Positions 26,054-35,238 of a DNA stretch of 46,668 bases are shown here, in pieces; the stretch's first letter is position 1; each line of letters opens with the position of its first letter. The translations under genes and the position numbers were made by a program. Below the pieces are notes generated by a model, which had not been told where the DNA came from, did no database searches, and saw nothing but the letters and a program-made list of their open reading frames with translations. The DNA is from Gammaproteobacteria bacterium (GTDB lineage Bacteria > Pseudomonadota > Gammaproteobacteria > Legionellales > Legionellaceae), in contig JABDAB010000007.1 in assembly GCA_013289415.1 (NCBI GenBank), forward strand, positions 1-46,668. Reading direction: 5' to 3'.

Positions 26054-26107
26054 ATCCAAACCCGTCACGCATCTTAATCAATGCGGACCTCGACGGGTTA
26101 TTTTTTT
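26054..26107 (+). ncRNA. orphan AbiF-RNA-like small RNA / intrinsic terminator
   Basis: An outer stem AACCCGTC (26059-26066) pairs with GACGGGTT (26092-26099) and is followed by A and seven T. Inside is a second stem CGCAT (26068-26072) with ATGCG (26081-26085), an 8-nt loop, and a GACCT linker. The same layout (AACC-stem, ACGC...TGCG inner stem, AACCT linker, outer stem, T-run, consensus promoter ~12 nt upstream) is found at 44774-44831 before the Abi_2 gene. Here no Abi gene follows. Instead the element lies over the last nine codons and the stop of recombinase A on the other strand. A plain bidirectional terminator is the alternative. Confidence 0.55.
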
Positions 26108-27319
26108 ATGTTTAGCAGATTGATGCCGTTCAATAAGATCAATATCATTATACCTATCAGTAATAGCGCTCGAGCTATGCCCCGCATCATCACGAACATG
26201 CGCAACAGGTCGTCCACGCAGATTGATATCATCTGAAATACCGGTATGACGCAACCAATGTACAGTTGCTGACTCAAAGCTATCTGCTTCTGTTGAAAAG
26301 CCCGTTGATCTTAAAACTTGCATCGTTTTATCAAAACAATCTTGAACTAAACGACGAATGTGCCTTGAACTAGTCATTCCCCCTTTGCCCTTTTCTTTTG
26401 GTAACAGCGGGGCTTGTTCATTTATTGAGGGAAGAGGGGGTAACTGCATACTAATACGATATCGTTTGAGTGCCGAAAGCATATCATCAGGTACAGCAAT
26501 ATCACGCATTTTGTTACCTTTCCCTACCGTTTTAAACCACCAACAATTTTGGCTGTCTTTATAAAAATGACCCATTTCAGGGGCCCAACGGTCACTTGCG
26601 CATAATTCAGATATGCGTAAGTACAATAAATACAGCGCGGAAATAATAAATAAGGTACGCTCGTGTTTATCAGGCGCATTGTTTGCCATTTCTTTAACTG
26701 TATCAAGACATGTTTGCCATTGCTTTTCACTCAATCGCATGACTTGTGCTTGATGCTGATGTTTTTGAATATATTTACTTTTTTGTTTAATAAGAGTAAT
26801 CGGGTTAATCGATACTTTTTCTTCTAATGCCAAGTAATTATAAAAACTGCTAAGTACTGTAAAAATTTCACGAATTGCTTTTTGTGATAATTGATAATTT
26901 TGCTTATCTGGTTTTAATCCATTTTTATGGGAAGCTTTGCTAATAGTAACAACAAAAGGTCGCCATTCAGGATTAGGAATGCGCTCATCATTATGTGTAA
27001 CAAAACGTGATACTTTCTTAAATCCAATCCAAGATTTGGGTGGATCAAGACAAAATTGAATATAGTTTTCTATGTCTTGTCGTTTTAAGTCGAGCAGTGA
27101 TTTTTTCTCAATCAACCAAGTCCATTGAATTAATCGTTCAACTTCTCGCCGATATGATTCGAATGTAGCATTATTGTTATCATACTGCTTCAAAAAATCC
27201 AAACATAAAATTAAATCGTGTGGCGCAAAGGATGGCGGTGTAAATGTTTGCCAATCCTTTTCTTTAAGATGTTGGCACGTATCTATTAATGGTTTGGGTA
27301 TAGGAAATGATATTTTCAT
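26078..27319 (-). CDS. tyrosine recombinase of module A
   Basis: 413-residue site-specific recombinase of the lambda-integrase/XerC type. The N-terminal SAM-like core-binding domain contains TFESYRREVERLIQWTWLI and RQDIENYIQFCLDPP. The catalytic domain starts around residue 195. It shows Arg I in LYLLYLRISELCASDRW (~240), HWLRHTGISDD with His-x-x-Arg (~355-359), AGHSSSAITDRY with the late His and the Tyr nucleophile near 392. It is over half identical by eye to recombinase B (39858-41111). Its ATG overlaps the yhcG stop by 4 nt (ATGA), so the two are translated together. Its stop codon lies in the loop of the small RNA on the opposite strand. Confidence 0.92.
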   Translation of the reverse strand: MKISFPIPKPLIDTCQHLKEKDWQTFTPPSFAPHDLILCLDFLKQYDNNNATFESYRREVERLIQWTWLIEKKSLLDLKRQDIENYIQFCLDPPKSWIGFKKVSRFVTHNDERIPNPEWRPFVVTISKASHKNGLKPDKQNYQLSQKAIREIFTVLSSFYNYLALEEKVSINPITLIKQKSKYIQKHQHQAQVMRLSEKQWQTCLDTVKEMANNAPDKHERTLFIISALYLLYLRISELCASDRWAPEMGHFYKDSQNCWWFKTVGKGNKMRDIAVPDDMLSALKRYRISMQLPPLPSINEQAPLLPKEKGKGGMTSSRHIRRLVQDCFDKTMQVLRSTGFSTEADSFESATVHWLRHTGISDDINLRGRPVAHVRDDAGHSSSAITDRYNDIDLIERHQSAKHKKITRRGPH

Positions 27320-28392
27320 TTATCACTACTTTTATCTTTACCGTCTAAAATTTCAAGTGTATTTAATAGCTCATGCTCCAATTCTTGTGGATCAGGCAAT
27401 TTACCAATTAAATTTTTTGGGAGTATTTTAAACAACTCTAATTCTGCAACACCCATTGGTCGATTCATTTCCGGGAGTATATAATCCACTTCGACATCAT
27501 TTCTATCTGTACATAAAATCAGCCCGATCGAATTATTTTCATGTGGCAATTTAACTTTTTCATCAAGTAATTTTAGGTATAGGTTCATTTTACCCGCATA
27601 CTCGGCTTTGAAGCGCGACATTTTGAGCTCGACGCATACCAGCGATTGGGTAATCCGATTAAAAAACAATAAGTCTATTCGGTAAGTATTATCACCAGAG
27701 CTTAAAACATATTGATTACCCATGAAACTGAATCCTTTACCCAGCATCATGAGAACATCTTTAATACGATTAACCATGTCGTTTTCGACTTGTCTTTCTT
27801 GTAAAGGCTTCGTTAATGCTAATGCTTCCGTTGTTTCAAAAAAATAACTACTTTTTAACATGTTTTCAGCTTTGGCGGCCTGAACTTCTGTCAATGTAGC
27901 GTTAAAATTATGTTTTTTGTCTTGTAAGAAACCTCGTTCAAATGCTTTTGAGGATATTTGATTTACCATGACATCTCGGCTACACATGGTTTCCATAGCC
28001 ATCTCTAAATAAAATTTTCTTGCCTCGTAGTCTTTAACTTTCGACATGATGACAATATTTGTGCCCCAGCTAACCTCTTTAGACAATTGAAGTAACACTT
28101 GGTGCTTGTTATATTCGTCATAAAATTGACGCATATAGGCAAGATTTCTTGTAGAGAATCCAGTGTTCCCAGGAAAAGCAATTAATAAATCTTTGGAAAA
28201 CTTTTCTAATACAGACTTTCCCCAATCATGCTTAATTGAATGTTCAGCAATGATTTCTCCAAGATTTAATCGAACTTCCATACTGATACGATTAGCAGAT
28301 CGTAAGAATTTTTCTTGAGCATCAGTAATCAGTTGCTTTGCTTGGGTTAGCGCATTTAGATACTCATTAGATGATGCGATATTTTGACTCAT
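27316..28392 (-). CDS. yhcG: DUF1016/YhcG-family PD-(D/E)xK nuclease of module A
   Basis: 358 residues in two parts. An N-terminal DUF1016_N helical domain (RLNLGEIIAEHSIKHDWGKS, VLEKFSKDLLIAFPG, GFSTRNLAYMRQFYDEY) is followed by a PD-(D/E)xK nuclease-like domain. There IDLLFFNRITQSLVCVELK supplies the Asp (~238) and the Glu-x-Lys (~255-257), then the family block LPHENNSIGLILCTDRNDVEV. The family is predicted to cleave or process DNA; its exact role is not settled. It is clearly more distant from YhcG B than the two recombinases are from each other. Upstream by 3 nt is a 33-codon frame whose end contains a hairpin. Confidence 0.9.
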   Translation of the reverse strand: MSQNIASSNEYLNALTQAKQLITDAQEKFLRSANRISMEVRLNLGEIIAEHSIKHDWGKSVLEKFSKDLLIAFPGNTGFSTRNLAYMRQFYDEYNKHQVLLQLSKEVSWGTNIVIMSKVKDYEARKFYLEMAMETMCSRDVMVNQISSKAFERGFLQDKKHNFNATLTEVQAAKAENMLKSSYFFETTEALALTKPLQERQVENDMVNRIKDVLMMLGKGFSFMGNQYVLSSGDNTYRIDLLFFNRITQSLVCVELKMSRFKAEYAGKMNLYLKLLDEKVKLPHENNSIGLILCTDRNDVEVDYILPEMNRPMGVAELELFKILPKNLIGKLPDPQELEHELLNTLEILDGKDKSSDK

Positions 28393-28395
28393 TAA

Positions 28396-28497
28396 TTACT
28401 CCAATGGAACTTTTAAACTTTCTGCAACGGTCGTTGCAAAAAGATTATTATTATTTTCTACAACAGGAATGTGCTTAAATTTGTATAAATTTACCAT
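28396..28497 (-). CDS. possible 33-aa leader/small gene before yhcG A
   Basis: The frame starts MVNLYKFKHIPVVENN and ends LFATTVAESLKVPLE, 3 nt before the yhcG start (TAA TTA ATG). The composition looks protein-like, but there is no clear ribosome site. The hairpin at 28418-28443 is read as ATTVAES within it. It could be a small regulator, a leader peptide coupling translation to yhcG, or the tail of a lost gene. Confidence 0.35.
   Translation of the reverse strand: MVNLYKFKHIPVVENNNNLFATTVAESLKVPLE
28418..28443. repeat. right border hairpin of module A
   Basis: CTTTCTGCAACG (28418-28429) pairs with CGTTGCAAAAAG (28432-28443), one mismatch, 2-nt loop. On the plus strand it reads TTCTGCAACGGTCGTTGC and continues AAAAAGATTA. 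This matches the hairpin after module B (41182-41208), including the flank on the same side. A/G in the left arm and T/C in the right arm change together (GCAACG/CGTTGC against GCAGCG/CGCTGC). Confidence 0.65.
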
Positions 28498-28593
28498 TAA
28501 AACGGTGGCCTGTAAATACACCAATAGTGAGGGCTATTGGACTTATTATGTATTAAATCCGATAATAAGCATCCTCGGAAATATCTGATATAG

Positions 28594-29109
28594 TCACCCT
28601 TTCACAAACCATTCAGGAACTGCCCGTTTTGTCCAATGAGCCAAATGCTGTTTGCGATCCTTGTAGTAAGCTCGATATGCTTTCACAGGATCCAATTGCT
28701 TAAACTCCTCGGGCAAAGCTTGCGGTCGTTTTGTTAAACCAAGATCAATAAGCGTCGGATTTTCAAGATGCAATATCACATCATACGATTTATGATTTTT
28801 TTGATGGCTAAATCGATATTGATATTCCTTATTCAAAGCATTTGCTAACTCTTTTAACCAAATCCAATTAGATAATGATTCATTCGCCCATAATACACAT
28901 GGATGGTGCTGATGGGTTGCGCGATACGGTGCAGGAATACCATGCATCCATAATACAGTACATAGAATTTGTGCAGACTCCAAAATCATTTTGATAATAT
29001 GCTTATCGCAATGAAAACGTGCGCAGGCTTCAATGTCTGAATCTGAGGTCCGGCCGGGATTCTGACGAAAAGGACCGTTCAGTGTCAGTAAATTAAACAA
29101 ATCGTGCAT
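28594..29109 (-). pseudogene. N-terminally replaced HCDKH-motif protein (phage/bacterial family of unknown function)
   Basis: From DIEACARFHCDKHIIKMILE onward, with LWMHGIPAPYRATHQHHPCV and later AYRAYYKDRKQHLAHWTKRA, this belongs to a family I know from phages and bacteria whose N-termini read xxDPxxxAxxHCDKHVVKM. The first ~20 codons here (MHDLFNLLTLNGPFRQNPGR) are encoded by the terminal repeat and inner edge of the Tn3-type transposon. The native start has been cut away, leaving a chimeric frame that opens inside the transposon. Function of the family is unclear to me; a nucleic-acid role is possible. It may still be expressed from the transposon. Confidence 0.6.
29047..29076. repeat. left terminal inverted repeat of the Tn3-type transposon
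   Basis: Reads outward-in GGTCCGGCCGGGATTC and on to AAAAGGACC; the inner 26 bp (29051-29076) are the exact complement of 35241-35266. It is open in the outward direction, supplying start-proximal codons to the flanking minus-strand gene. Confidence 0.88.
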
Positions 29110-29165
29110 CCATGCATGATTTATCTATTTATTTTTCATAGCTCACTAATAAATTTCTCATATTT

Positions 29166-30092
29166 TTAACATGATGGAAAGAAACCTTCTGGGATGATTG
29201 CTGTATCAACATCATCTTCATTCTGGTGCAAGCTGCTTTCGCTTTTTTGACCAAGTGCACGGGCCATAGTATAAGCATGTCCAAATAATAATTGCCTACT
29301 ATTTGTTAAGTGACTAATGGTTTCCTTCCAAGCGGCGATCTTTTCTTCAGTAGTTACTTCCGCTCTTATCGCCTCATCTTTCCATTCATCCAGGAACATA
29401 GGTAGCACTATTTTTCCAAGCTCGGCATCATATTTTACAAGAGTATAGGTTACTTCTGTATTAGCAAATCCAGCCTTATTTAGCGTGTTATCTAAACGAC
29501 AACCCATATCGTAATTAACACCTCTTTTGCGTCCCATTTCTACATATGCATTGATGTATTCTTTCAGTACACTATTCGCACTTGTAGGGCTGTAACAAGA
29601 GCTATTGATTGGTTCTTCTGAAACGAATATACCTTGTGGTTTCAAAAGATCTTTAATTTTGTCTAATGCCAAATTAGGATTAGTTAAATGCATTAAAACA
29701 AAGCGCATATACACAACATCAGCAGCGCCTGTAGGAAAATTATCCGATACGATATCGGCACGAATGAATGTTATATTGGTGAAACCACCCGACTCAATGC
29801 GTTTTCTCGTTACTTCAAGCTGCTTTTCGCTGATATCAACCGCATAGACATGACCGTTTTCGCCAACTTTTTCGGCAAAATAAGCGGTCATTGCACCACT
29901 ACCGCAACCTATATCCCAGATCACTTTACCTTCAAGGACTGGAATTTTTTCTATATGTGTTTTTGATTCCTCGAGAAGAGCCGCGTTTTGTAATTCTAAT
30001 CTTCTCGCAGCTAGGTCTCCCGTTCCTAAAAAATAGGTGTTACTACCATCATGTGCAACAGTAGTTAGGGGGAATTCATCTTTTTTTCTCAT
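29166..30092 (-). CDS. SAM-dependent methyltransferase (transposon passenger)
   Basis: 308 residues with a class I Rossmann methyltransferase core. Motif I IWDIGCGSGAMTAYFAEKVG lies at ~58-77, acidic motif GHVYAVDISEKQLE at ~82-95, then FIRADIVSDNFPTGAADVVY and LKPQGIFVSEEP. It resembles UbiE/ArsM-like small-molecule methyltransferases, but the substrate cannot be read from sequence. The ~120-residue C-terminal part (VEMGRKRGVNYDMGCRLDNT) is a lid-like region. ATG 30092 has GAGGAAAG upstream. It lies 76 bp after the 435-aa gene in the same direction within the transposon. Confidence 0.85.
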   Translation of the reverse strand: MRKKDEFPLTTVAHDGSNTYFLGTGDLAARRLELQNAALLEESKTHIEKIPVLEGKVIWDIGCGSGAMTAYFAEKVGENGHVYAVDISEKQLEVTRKRIESGGFTNITFIRADIVSDNFPTGAADVVYMRFVLMHLTNPNLALDKIKDLLKPQGIFVSEEPINSSCYSPTSANSVLKEYINAYVEMGRKRGVNYDMGCRLDNTLNKAGFANTEVTYTLVKYDAELGKIVLPMFLDEWKDEAIRAEVTTEEKIAAWKETISHLTNSRQLLFGHAYTMARALGQKSESSLHQNEDDVDTAIIPEGFFPSC

Positions 30093-30168
30093 GTTCTTTC
30101 CTCGCTAAAATCATACATCTTAGTTAATATTCAATACAAATCGGAAATTAATTTTCCACTGCATCGAG

Positions 30169-31476
30169 TTATACATTAATGACGTTTGTTTCCTGTAATG
30201 CATCTGTTACTATACTTAAATATCCTCCAGAATCTATAGTGAACTCTGGTAAGCGATGATTCCTGTCATAATAATCTTTGATAGGAATTAAATTTTCTTT
30301 ATATGCCACAGCTCTATAAGAAAGAGGTGTGTTCCTAGACATATGACCATTTACAATAGCATCAAGATAAACTTGCATTGCCTGGAATTCAATTTCAGTA
30401 AATATTGTAAGAGCTTCTGATATTGAACATTCTAGTTCCAAAAGGTTTACTAAAACTGTTGGCTTAAAGGTAGGCGTTACTTTAGTTTCTGTTAATTGTG
30501 TTTGAAATACATTTATTTTCTTTTGTTGCTCAGTTTTACTTAAGGTTTCAAACCAAGCCATAATTTCTAACCCATTTATGGGATGATATTGCCGCATTAA
30601 TGCGCCTAAATACGCAATATATACACTATTTACTTCAAGTTGTTCTTTCCTAAACATCAAATAATTATCGATAACTTGATGATTATGATTTAACCACAAT
30701 TGATCTAATTCAAATTTTAGGGCCCAAATGCAATTAGCAACTGACTCTGTTAAATAAATAGCTCCTCTATGATTAACATGACCTTCTAAACCCGCAACGT
30801 TAATAATCCAACGAGCAAACCAAAGGTTATATTGCTCATATGTAATTACTCTAAGACGTATGACTTCTGCTATATCTGAAACCATATTATACCCACCTTC
30901 CATATCAAGCATTTGCCGCGCATGAGTATTTTTATAAAAAGCATATTTCAACAAATCAATAGATTCTTGATCTAATAAGGCGCAAATAGGAAATAATTTG
31001 GGATGATGAGTAACCATATGAGTTATGAATTGTTCACTATCGGCTGGTAATTCATTTCTTTTTTCTGCAGGAACTTCCAAAATCGCTTGATCTGATTTTG
31101 TAATAAAACAAGTTGCCATAAGAGATTTTCGAGCAACGAGAGATAGTGATTGAATAAAATGTGACAAACGATTGAAATTTTCCTCACTCAAAACATTATT
31201 TATTGGCTGAGATAGAACAAAAGCAGTGTGTGCGGAAGACCCACCTTCTATTAGGAGCGTTAAGGAGTTCAATCGAGATAGTGTTCGCTTTACTTCTATA
31301 TTAATGGGTGTTTTTTGTAAACTAACATTGGATTGACTGGTATTTATAGAGTTATTTTGTAACCAAGATAACTGCTCAACCATTTTAGGATGTAATGTTA
31401 AATCGGGATAATGATTACGAGCAAATGATCGCACCATTTCTGAAGAGAGAGGAAATGCTTCTTCTTTAAAAAACAT
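30169..31476 (-). CDS. 435-aa protein of unknown function (transposon passenger)
   Basis: I recognise no family. The start is probably ATG 31476 (MFFKEEAFPLSSEMVRSFAR); the longer frame opens at TTG 31509. The protein is soluble and largely helical. It contains LLDQESIDLLKYAFYKNTHA, VITYEQYNLWFARWIINVAG, IWALKFELDQLWLNHNHQVI and LEIMAWFETLSKTEQQKK. There is no signal peptide or membrane span. Its place on a mobile element in a Legionella-like genome makes a translocated effector one possibility, but I see no diagnostic C-terminal signal (ends DALQETNVINV). Confidence 0.7.
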   Translation of the reverse strand: MFFKEEAFPLSSEMVRSFARNHYPDLTLHPKMVEQLSWLQNNSINTSQSNVSLQKTPINIEVKRTLSRLNSLTLLIEGGSSAHTAFVLSQPINNVLSEENFNRLSHFIQSLSLVARKSLMATCFITKSDQAILEVPAEKRNELPADSEQFITHMVTHHPKLFPICALLDQESIDLLKYAFYKNTHARQMLDMEGGYNMVSDIAEVIRLRVITYEQYNLWFARWIINVAGLEGHVNHRGAIYLTESVANCIWALKFELDQLWLNHNHQVIDNYLMFRKEQLEVNSVYIAYLGALMRQYHPINGLEIMAWFETLSKTEQQKKINVFQTQLTETKVTPTFKPTVLVNLLELECSISEALTIFTEIEFQAMQVYLDAIVNGHMSRNTPLSYRAVAYKENLIPIKDYYDRNHRLPEFTIDSGGYLSIVTDALQETNVINV

Positions 31477-31541
31477 AATATTACCGATATATAAAAACAC
31501 AATGGCCAATATTGTACCATAAAACCATTTGGCATCACATA

Positions 31542-32120
31542 TTATTTGCTTTGATCAAGTATACGTCTTACGGACGTTCGTCCAATGCCAAGTTGTTTAG
31601 CAATTTCAGACTTACTTATTCCTGATGCAAATAATTTTTTTATAGTTTCCTCATGTTTTTTTACTGTTACCGGTCGTCCATGATTTTTCCCTTTTTGCCT
31701 CGCATGCGCAATACCAGCTTTAACTCGCTCTCGTAATATTTCTCGTTCAAACTCAGCAAATATTGCTAGTAATCCTGCCATAGCCCTACCAGTAGCTGTT
31801 GTCAGATCTAATGCCTCAGTCAAAGATATAAATCCAACACCTAATCCATTCAGTTCATTAAGAGTATGAAACAGATCATTGACAGAACGACCCCAGCGAT
31901 CAAGTTTCCAAACAACAATGACATCTATTTGGCGACGTTTTGCTTGATTAATTAACTCTTCGCGCTTAGGTCTTGTATCTTTAGCACCAGACCCAATTTC
32001 CGCAATTTCAGTTTCAATTTGCCAATCACGGGCCTTTGCATACTTTTTCATCGCGTCAATTTGCATATTGAGCGTATGTTGATCATGCGTTGAAACTCTG
32101 GCGTAAATTCCTGCTTTCAT
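31542..32120 (-). CDS. tnpR: serine resolvase/invertase TnpR
   Basis: 192 residues. The catalytic domain begins MKAGIYARVSTHDQ, with the nucleophile Ser at residue 10. Arg-containing blocks follow (KLDRWGRSVNDLFHTLNEL, LREREILRERV-type segment FEREILRERVKAGIA). A C-terminal HTH (SGISKSEIAKQLGIGRTSVR) binds res. It resolves cointegrates formed by Tn3-type replicative transposition and usually represses tnpA and itself through the shared control region. Divergent from the transposase, separated by 124 bp. Confidence 0.95.
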   Translation of the reverse strand: MKAGIYARVSTHDQHTLNMQIDAMKKYAKARDWQIETEIAEIGSGAKDTRPKREELINQAKRRQIDVIVVWKLDRWGRSVNDLFHTLNELNGLGVGFISLTEALDLTTATGRAMAGLLAIFAEFEREILRERVKAGIAHARQKGKNHGRPVTVKKHEETIKKLFASGISKSEIAKQLGIGRTSVRRILDQSK

Positions 32121-32244
32121 ACCTGGCCAAAAACCCCTTAAAATTTGTCTTTTAAAAACCTTATAAATACTGGATCAAAAAACTTGATTTTTACATGGCC
32201 ATAAACTAATGTTTTCGGCCACTCAAAAATAACCGAAAATTGAT
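32121..32244. promoter_or_regulatory. presumed res/control region between tnpR and tnpA
   Basis: 124 bp of AT-rich DNA between divergent resolvase and transposase genes. In Tn3-family elements this interval holds the resolvase binding sites and both promoters. I see GGCCA near both sides (around 32123 and 32199) but could not define subsites I-III. Confidence 0.5.
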
Positions 32245-35225
32245 ATGACCGCAATACATGAAACTGCCTATCCAAGATTAAAACCACATCCAACACCGAT
32301 GGAACTTGAAAAAAATTTCACGCCATCTGACGATGAACGAATTCTAATGGAAGAAAGTACGCGCTCCGGATCAATAACAAATAAATTAGGTTTTATGGTA
32401 ACACTAAAATGTTATCAATGCCTTGGGTATGCGATTAATGTGAAAAATGTACCCAATCCGGTTACCAGTTATATTTCGACGTCGATAGGCGGTCCAGATA
32501 TTGCTGGCCTCACGAGTTATGCGCCGAGCTCAAGAAAAAGACACCGAAAAATAATCTTGCAATACCTGAATATATCAGATGATGAGCACAAGCAGCGTGA
32601 CTTTATGAAGCAAAGTGCGTTGAAGTCTGCAGTTTTTAAAGAAGGCCTGGCTGATATCATCAATGATATGATTGAAACGCTTATTAAAGAGCGATTTGAG
32701 CTGCCTGGATTTAGCACACTAGAGCGGATGGCGCGAGCTGCCAGAGCTCTTACCAGTACTAAGCTGTATGAGAAGATAACCACCGGACTCAATGATGAAT
32801 CAAAAATTTTTCTCGATACATTATTTGATGCTGCAGTTGCTACATCAGATGAAGCCACGACAAGATGGGCTTTTTTAAAACAAGAAATGAAAGCGCCAAC
32901 GACTCAAAACGTCAAAGCATTTATTACAGGCCTAGCACAATTAAAAGAATGGCGCTCTCAAGTACCTGCTGTTATCGATGATATTCCAGCACATCGTCTG
33001 GAGCAATTTATAGAAGAGGCTACAGCATTGGACAGCTCTGACATGAAGATCCTAAAGCAAGACAAACGGTATGCCTTGGCAACTGCAATGTTGTATTTTA
33101 AACTTGCCAACAAGTTTGATGACATCGCCAGTGTTTATATCCGTTGGATGCGAAAAATGCGGCATGAAGCCAAACAAGCATTAGATTCCTATACACTAAC
33201 CAAAAAGAGTGAAACAGATCGATTGATAGCGATCCTCTATGGTGTGCTATTGGCTTCTAATCAGACTGGTACGTCAGATGAAAAATTGAAGGCGATTGAA
33301 AAAAGTTTCCCAGAGAATAAGGAAGAAACCATTGTTCAATGTGAACAGTACCTGGCGCACGCTGGTGATAATTATTTGCCCTTCATGCTGAAGCTCTATC
33401 AAAACAAACGTTATGTGTTATTCCAATTATTAGAACAAATCAAATTACAATCGGCATCACAAGATAAATCTCTTGAGCAGGCGGCGTCCTTTATTATCAA
33501 GCATCGTCAAAACAAACAAAAAATGATTTCCATCTTAGCCAAAGATTTTGATCAATTAAATTGGTTGAATGATAGATGGTTCAATTTTGTCACCGATAAC
33601 AAGAGACAGGATGAGATCATGTTGGTTAATAAAAAACATTTTGAAATGGCTGTATTCAATGCTCTGGCGGATGAGATCCATTGCGCTGATATGTTTTTGG
33701 TGGGTGCGAACAACTATGATGATCCCAATAAACAGCTAATGACATGGGAAGAGTTTTATGCCGGAGTTGATGAATATTGTGGGTTAATTCAGCAATCCAG
33801 CAATGCCTCCGAGTTTATCAAAACATTGCAAACGCAGCATATTGAAGCGGCAAAGCGAACAGATAATGGATTTTTGTCCAATGAACACCTGAGTATCGAA
33901 AAGGGAGAGCCGGTTTTAAAACGCGCCATTACTAAAAAAGAAGACAAAGCCATCACCGCGTTTGTTAATGAGGTTTCAGCACGCTTGCCACTCTCAAATA
34001 TCGTCGATTTATATATGGATATTGAGGAATGGCTGACGCTTAGCAAATTTTTTAAACCACTTTCCGGCCATGAGTCCAAGATAAAAGATTATGGCATGCG
34101 ATTCGTAGCAACTTCTTTTGCTTATGGTTGTAACGTTGGGCCTGTGCAAGCTGAACGTTGCTTACAAAAATACAGCCGCAAACAAATTGCGTGGGTGTTC
34201 AATCATCATGTTACCGATTATCGATTAAGTAAGGCAACGGAACGCCTGATCAATATCTACAATCAATTCGAGCTACCAAAGTCGTGGGGCACTGGGGATA
34301 GTAGTTCCGTTGATGGGACCTATTGGAATATGTATACCAACAATTTACTGGCCGAGCATCACATTCGTTATGGTCAATATGGTGGCATTGGATATTACCA
34401 CGTATCAGATCAATATATTGCTCTGTTTAGCAATTTCATCCCTTGTGGTGTATATGAAGCAACCTACATATTTGATGGAGTTATTGATAATGAGTCCGAT
34501 ATTCAACCTGACACAATTCATGGTGATACAGGAGCTCAAAGCGAGATGGTTTTTGCCTTTGCCTATTTGCTTGCTATAAAATTGATGCCAAGAATTCGAA
34601 ATTTCAAACACCTAAAATATTATCGCCCCATTGCAACGTCCGGAGTTACATTCGATCACATTGACAGTCTCTTTACCAATGATAGAATCGACTGGGCATT
34701 AATTGAGGCGCATTATTACGATATGTTGCGAGTGGTAATGTCGATTCAAAGTGGAAAGATCAAGGCATCTACGATTTTACGTAAATTAAACACGCAGAGC
34801 CGCAAGAACAAAATTTATCAAGCATTCCGTGAGTTAGGTCGCGTTATTCGAACAATGTTTCTGCTTAACTATATTAATGATATCGAATTGCGCCGCGTTA
34901 TTCATGCTGCCACTTGCAAAAGTGAGGAATTCAATAACTTTATCGATTGGGTTGCATTCGGTCATGATGGTACAATTACTGATAATTTACAGGGCATCCA
35001 AAAAAAATCATTAATTTTGGCCGTTTGGCGGCAAATACGGTTATTCTGCATGTCGTTGCCAATATGACAAATGTTATCAATGAAATGAAAATGGAAGGAT
35101 ATGATATTCGTCCTGAAATGCTTAATGGGTTATCACCATATCATACAGGTCATCTGAATCGATTTGGATTATTTCCAATGACAGGAAATAGGGACAAACT
35201 GAGGGTGGAATTCAAATTGAATTAA
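32245..35225 (+). CDS. tnpA: Tn3-family transposase TnpA, read across a -1 frame break
   Basis: The first frame (940 codons, to 35067) holds the N-terminal DUF4158 domain and the DDE domain: GDSSSVDGTYWNMY (Asp ~692), DTIHGDTGAQSEMVFAFAYL (Asp ~760) and KSEEFNNFIDW (Glu ~895). At 34999-35006 an A-run (CAA AAA AAA TCA) breaks the frame. Shifting by -1 gives KKIINFGRLAANTVILHVVA and NMTNVINEMKMEGYDIRPEM, the normal Tn3 C-terminus, ending at 35225. The 0-frame heptamer A AAA AAA is a classic slippery sequence, so programmed frameshifting or transcript slippage is possible. A one-base deletion would look the same. Confidence 0.9.
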
Positions 35226-35238
35226 ATGTGAACATCAA

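Noticed and set aside
28594..29109. Annotating this frame as a full-length gene
   Set aside because: Its first ~20 codons come from the transposon end and the family motif begins right after the boundary.
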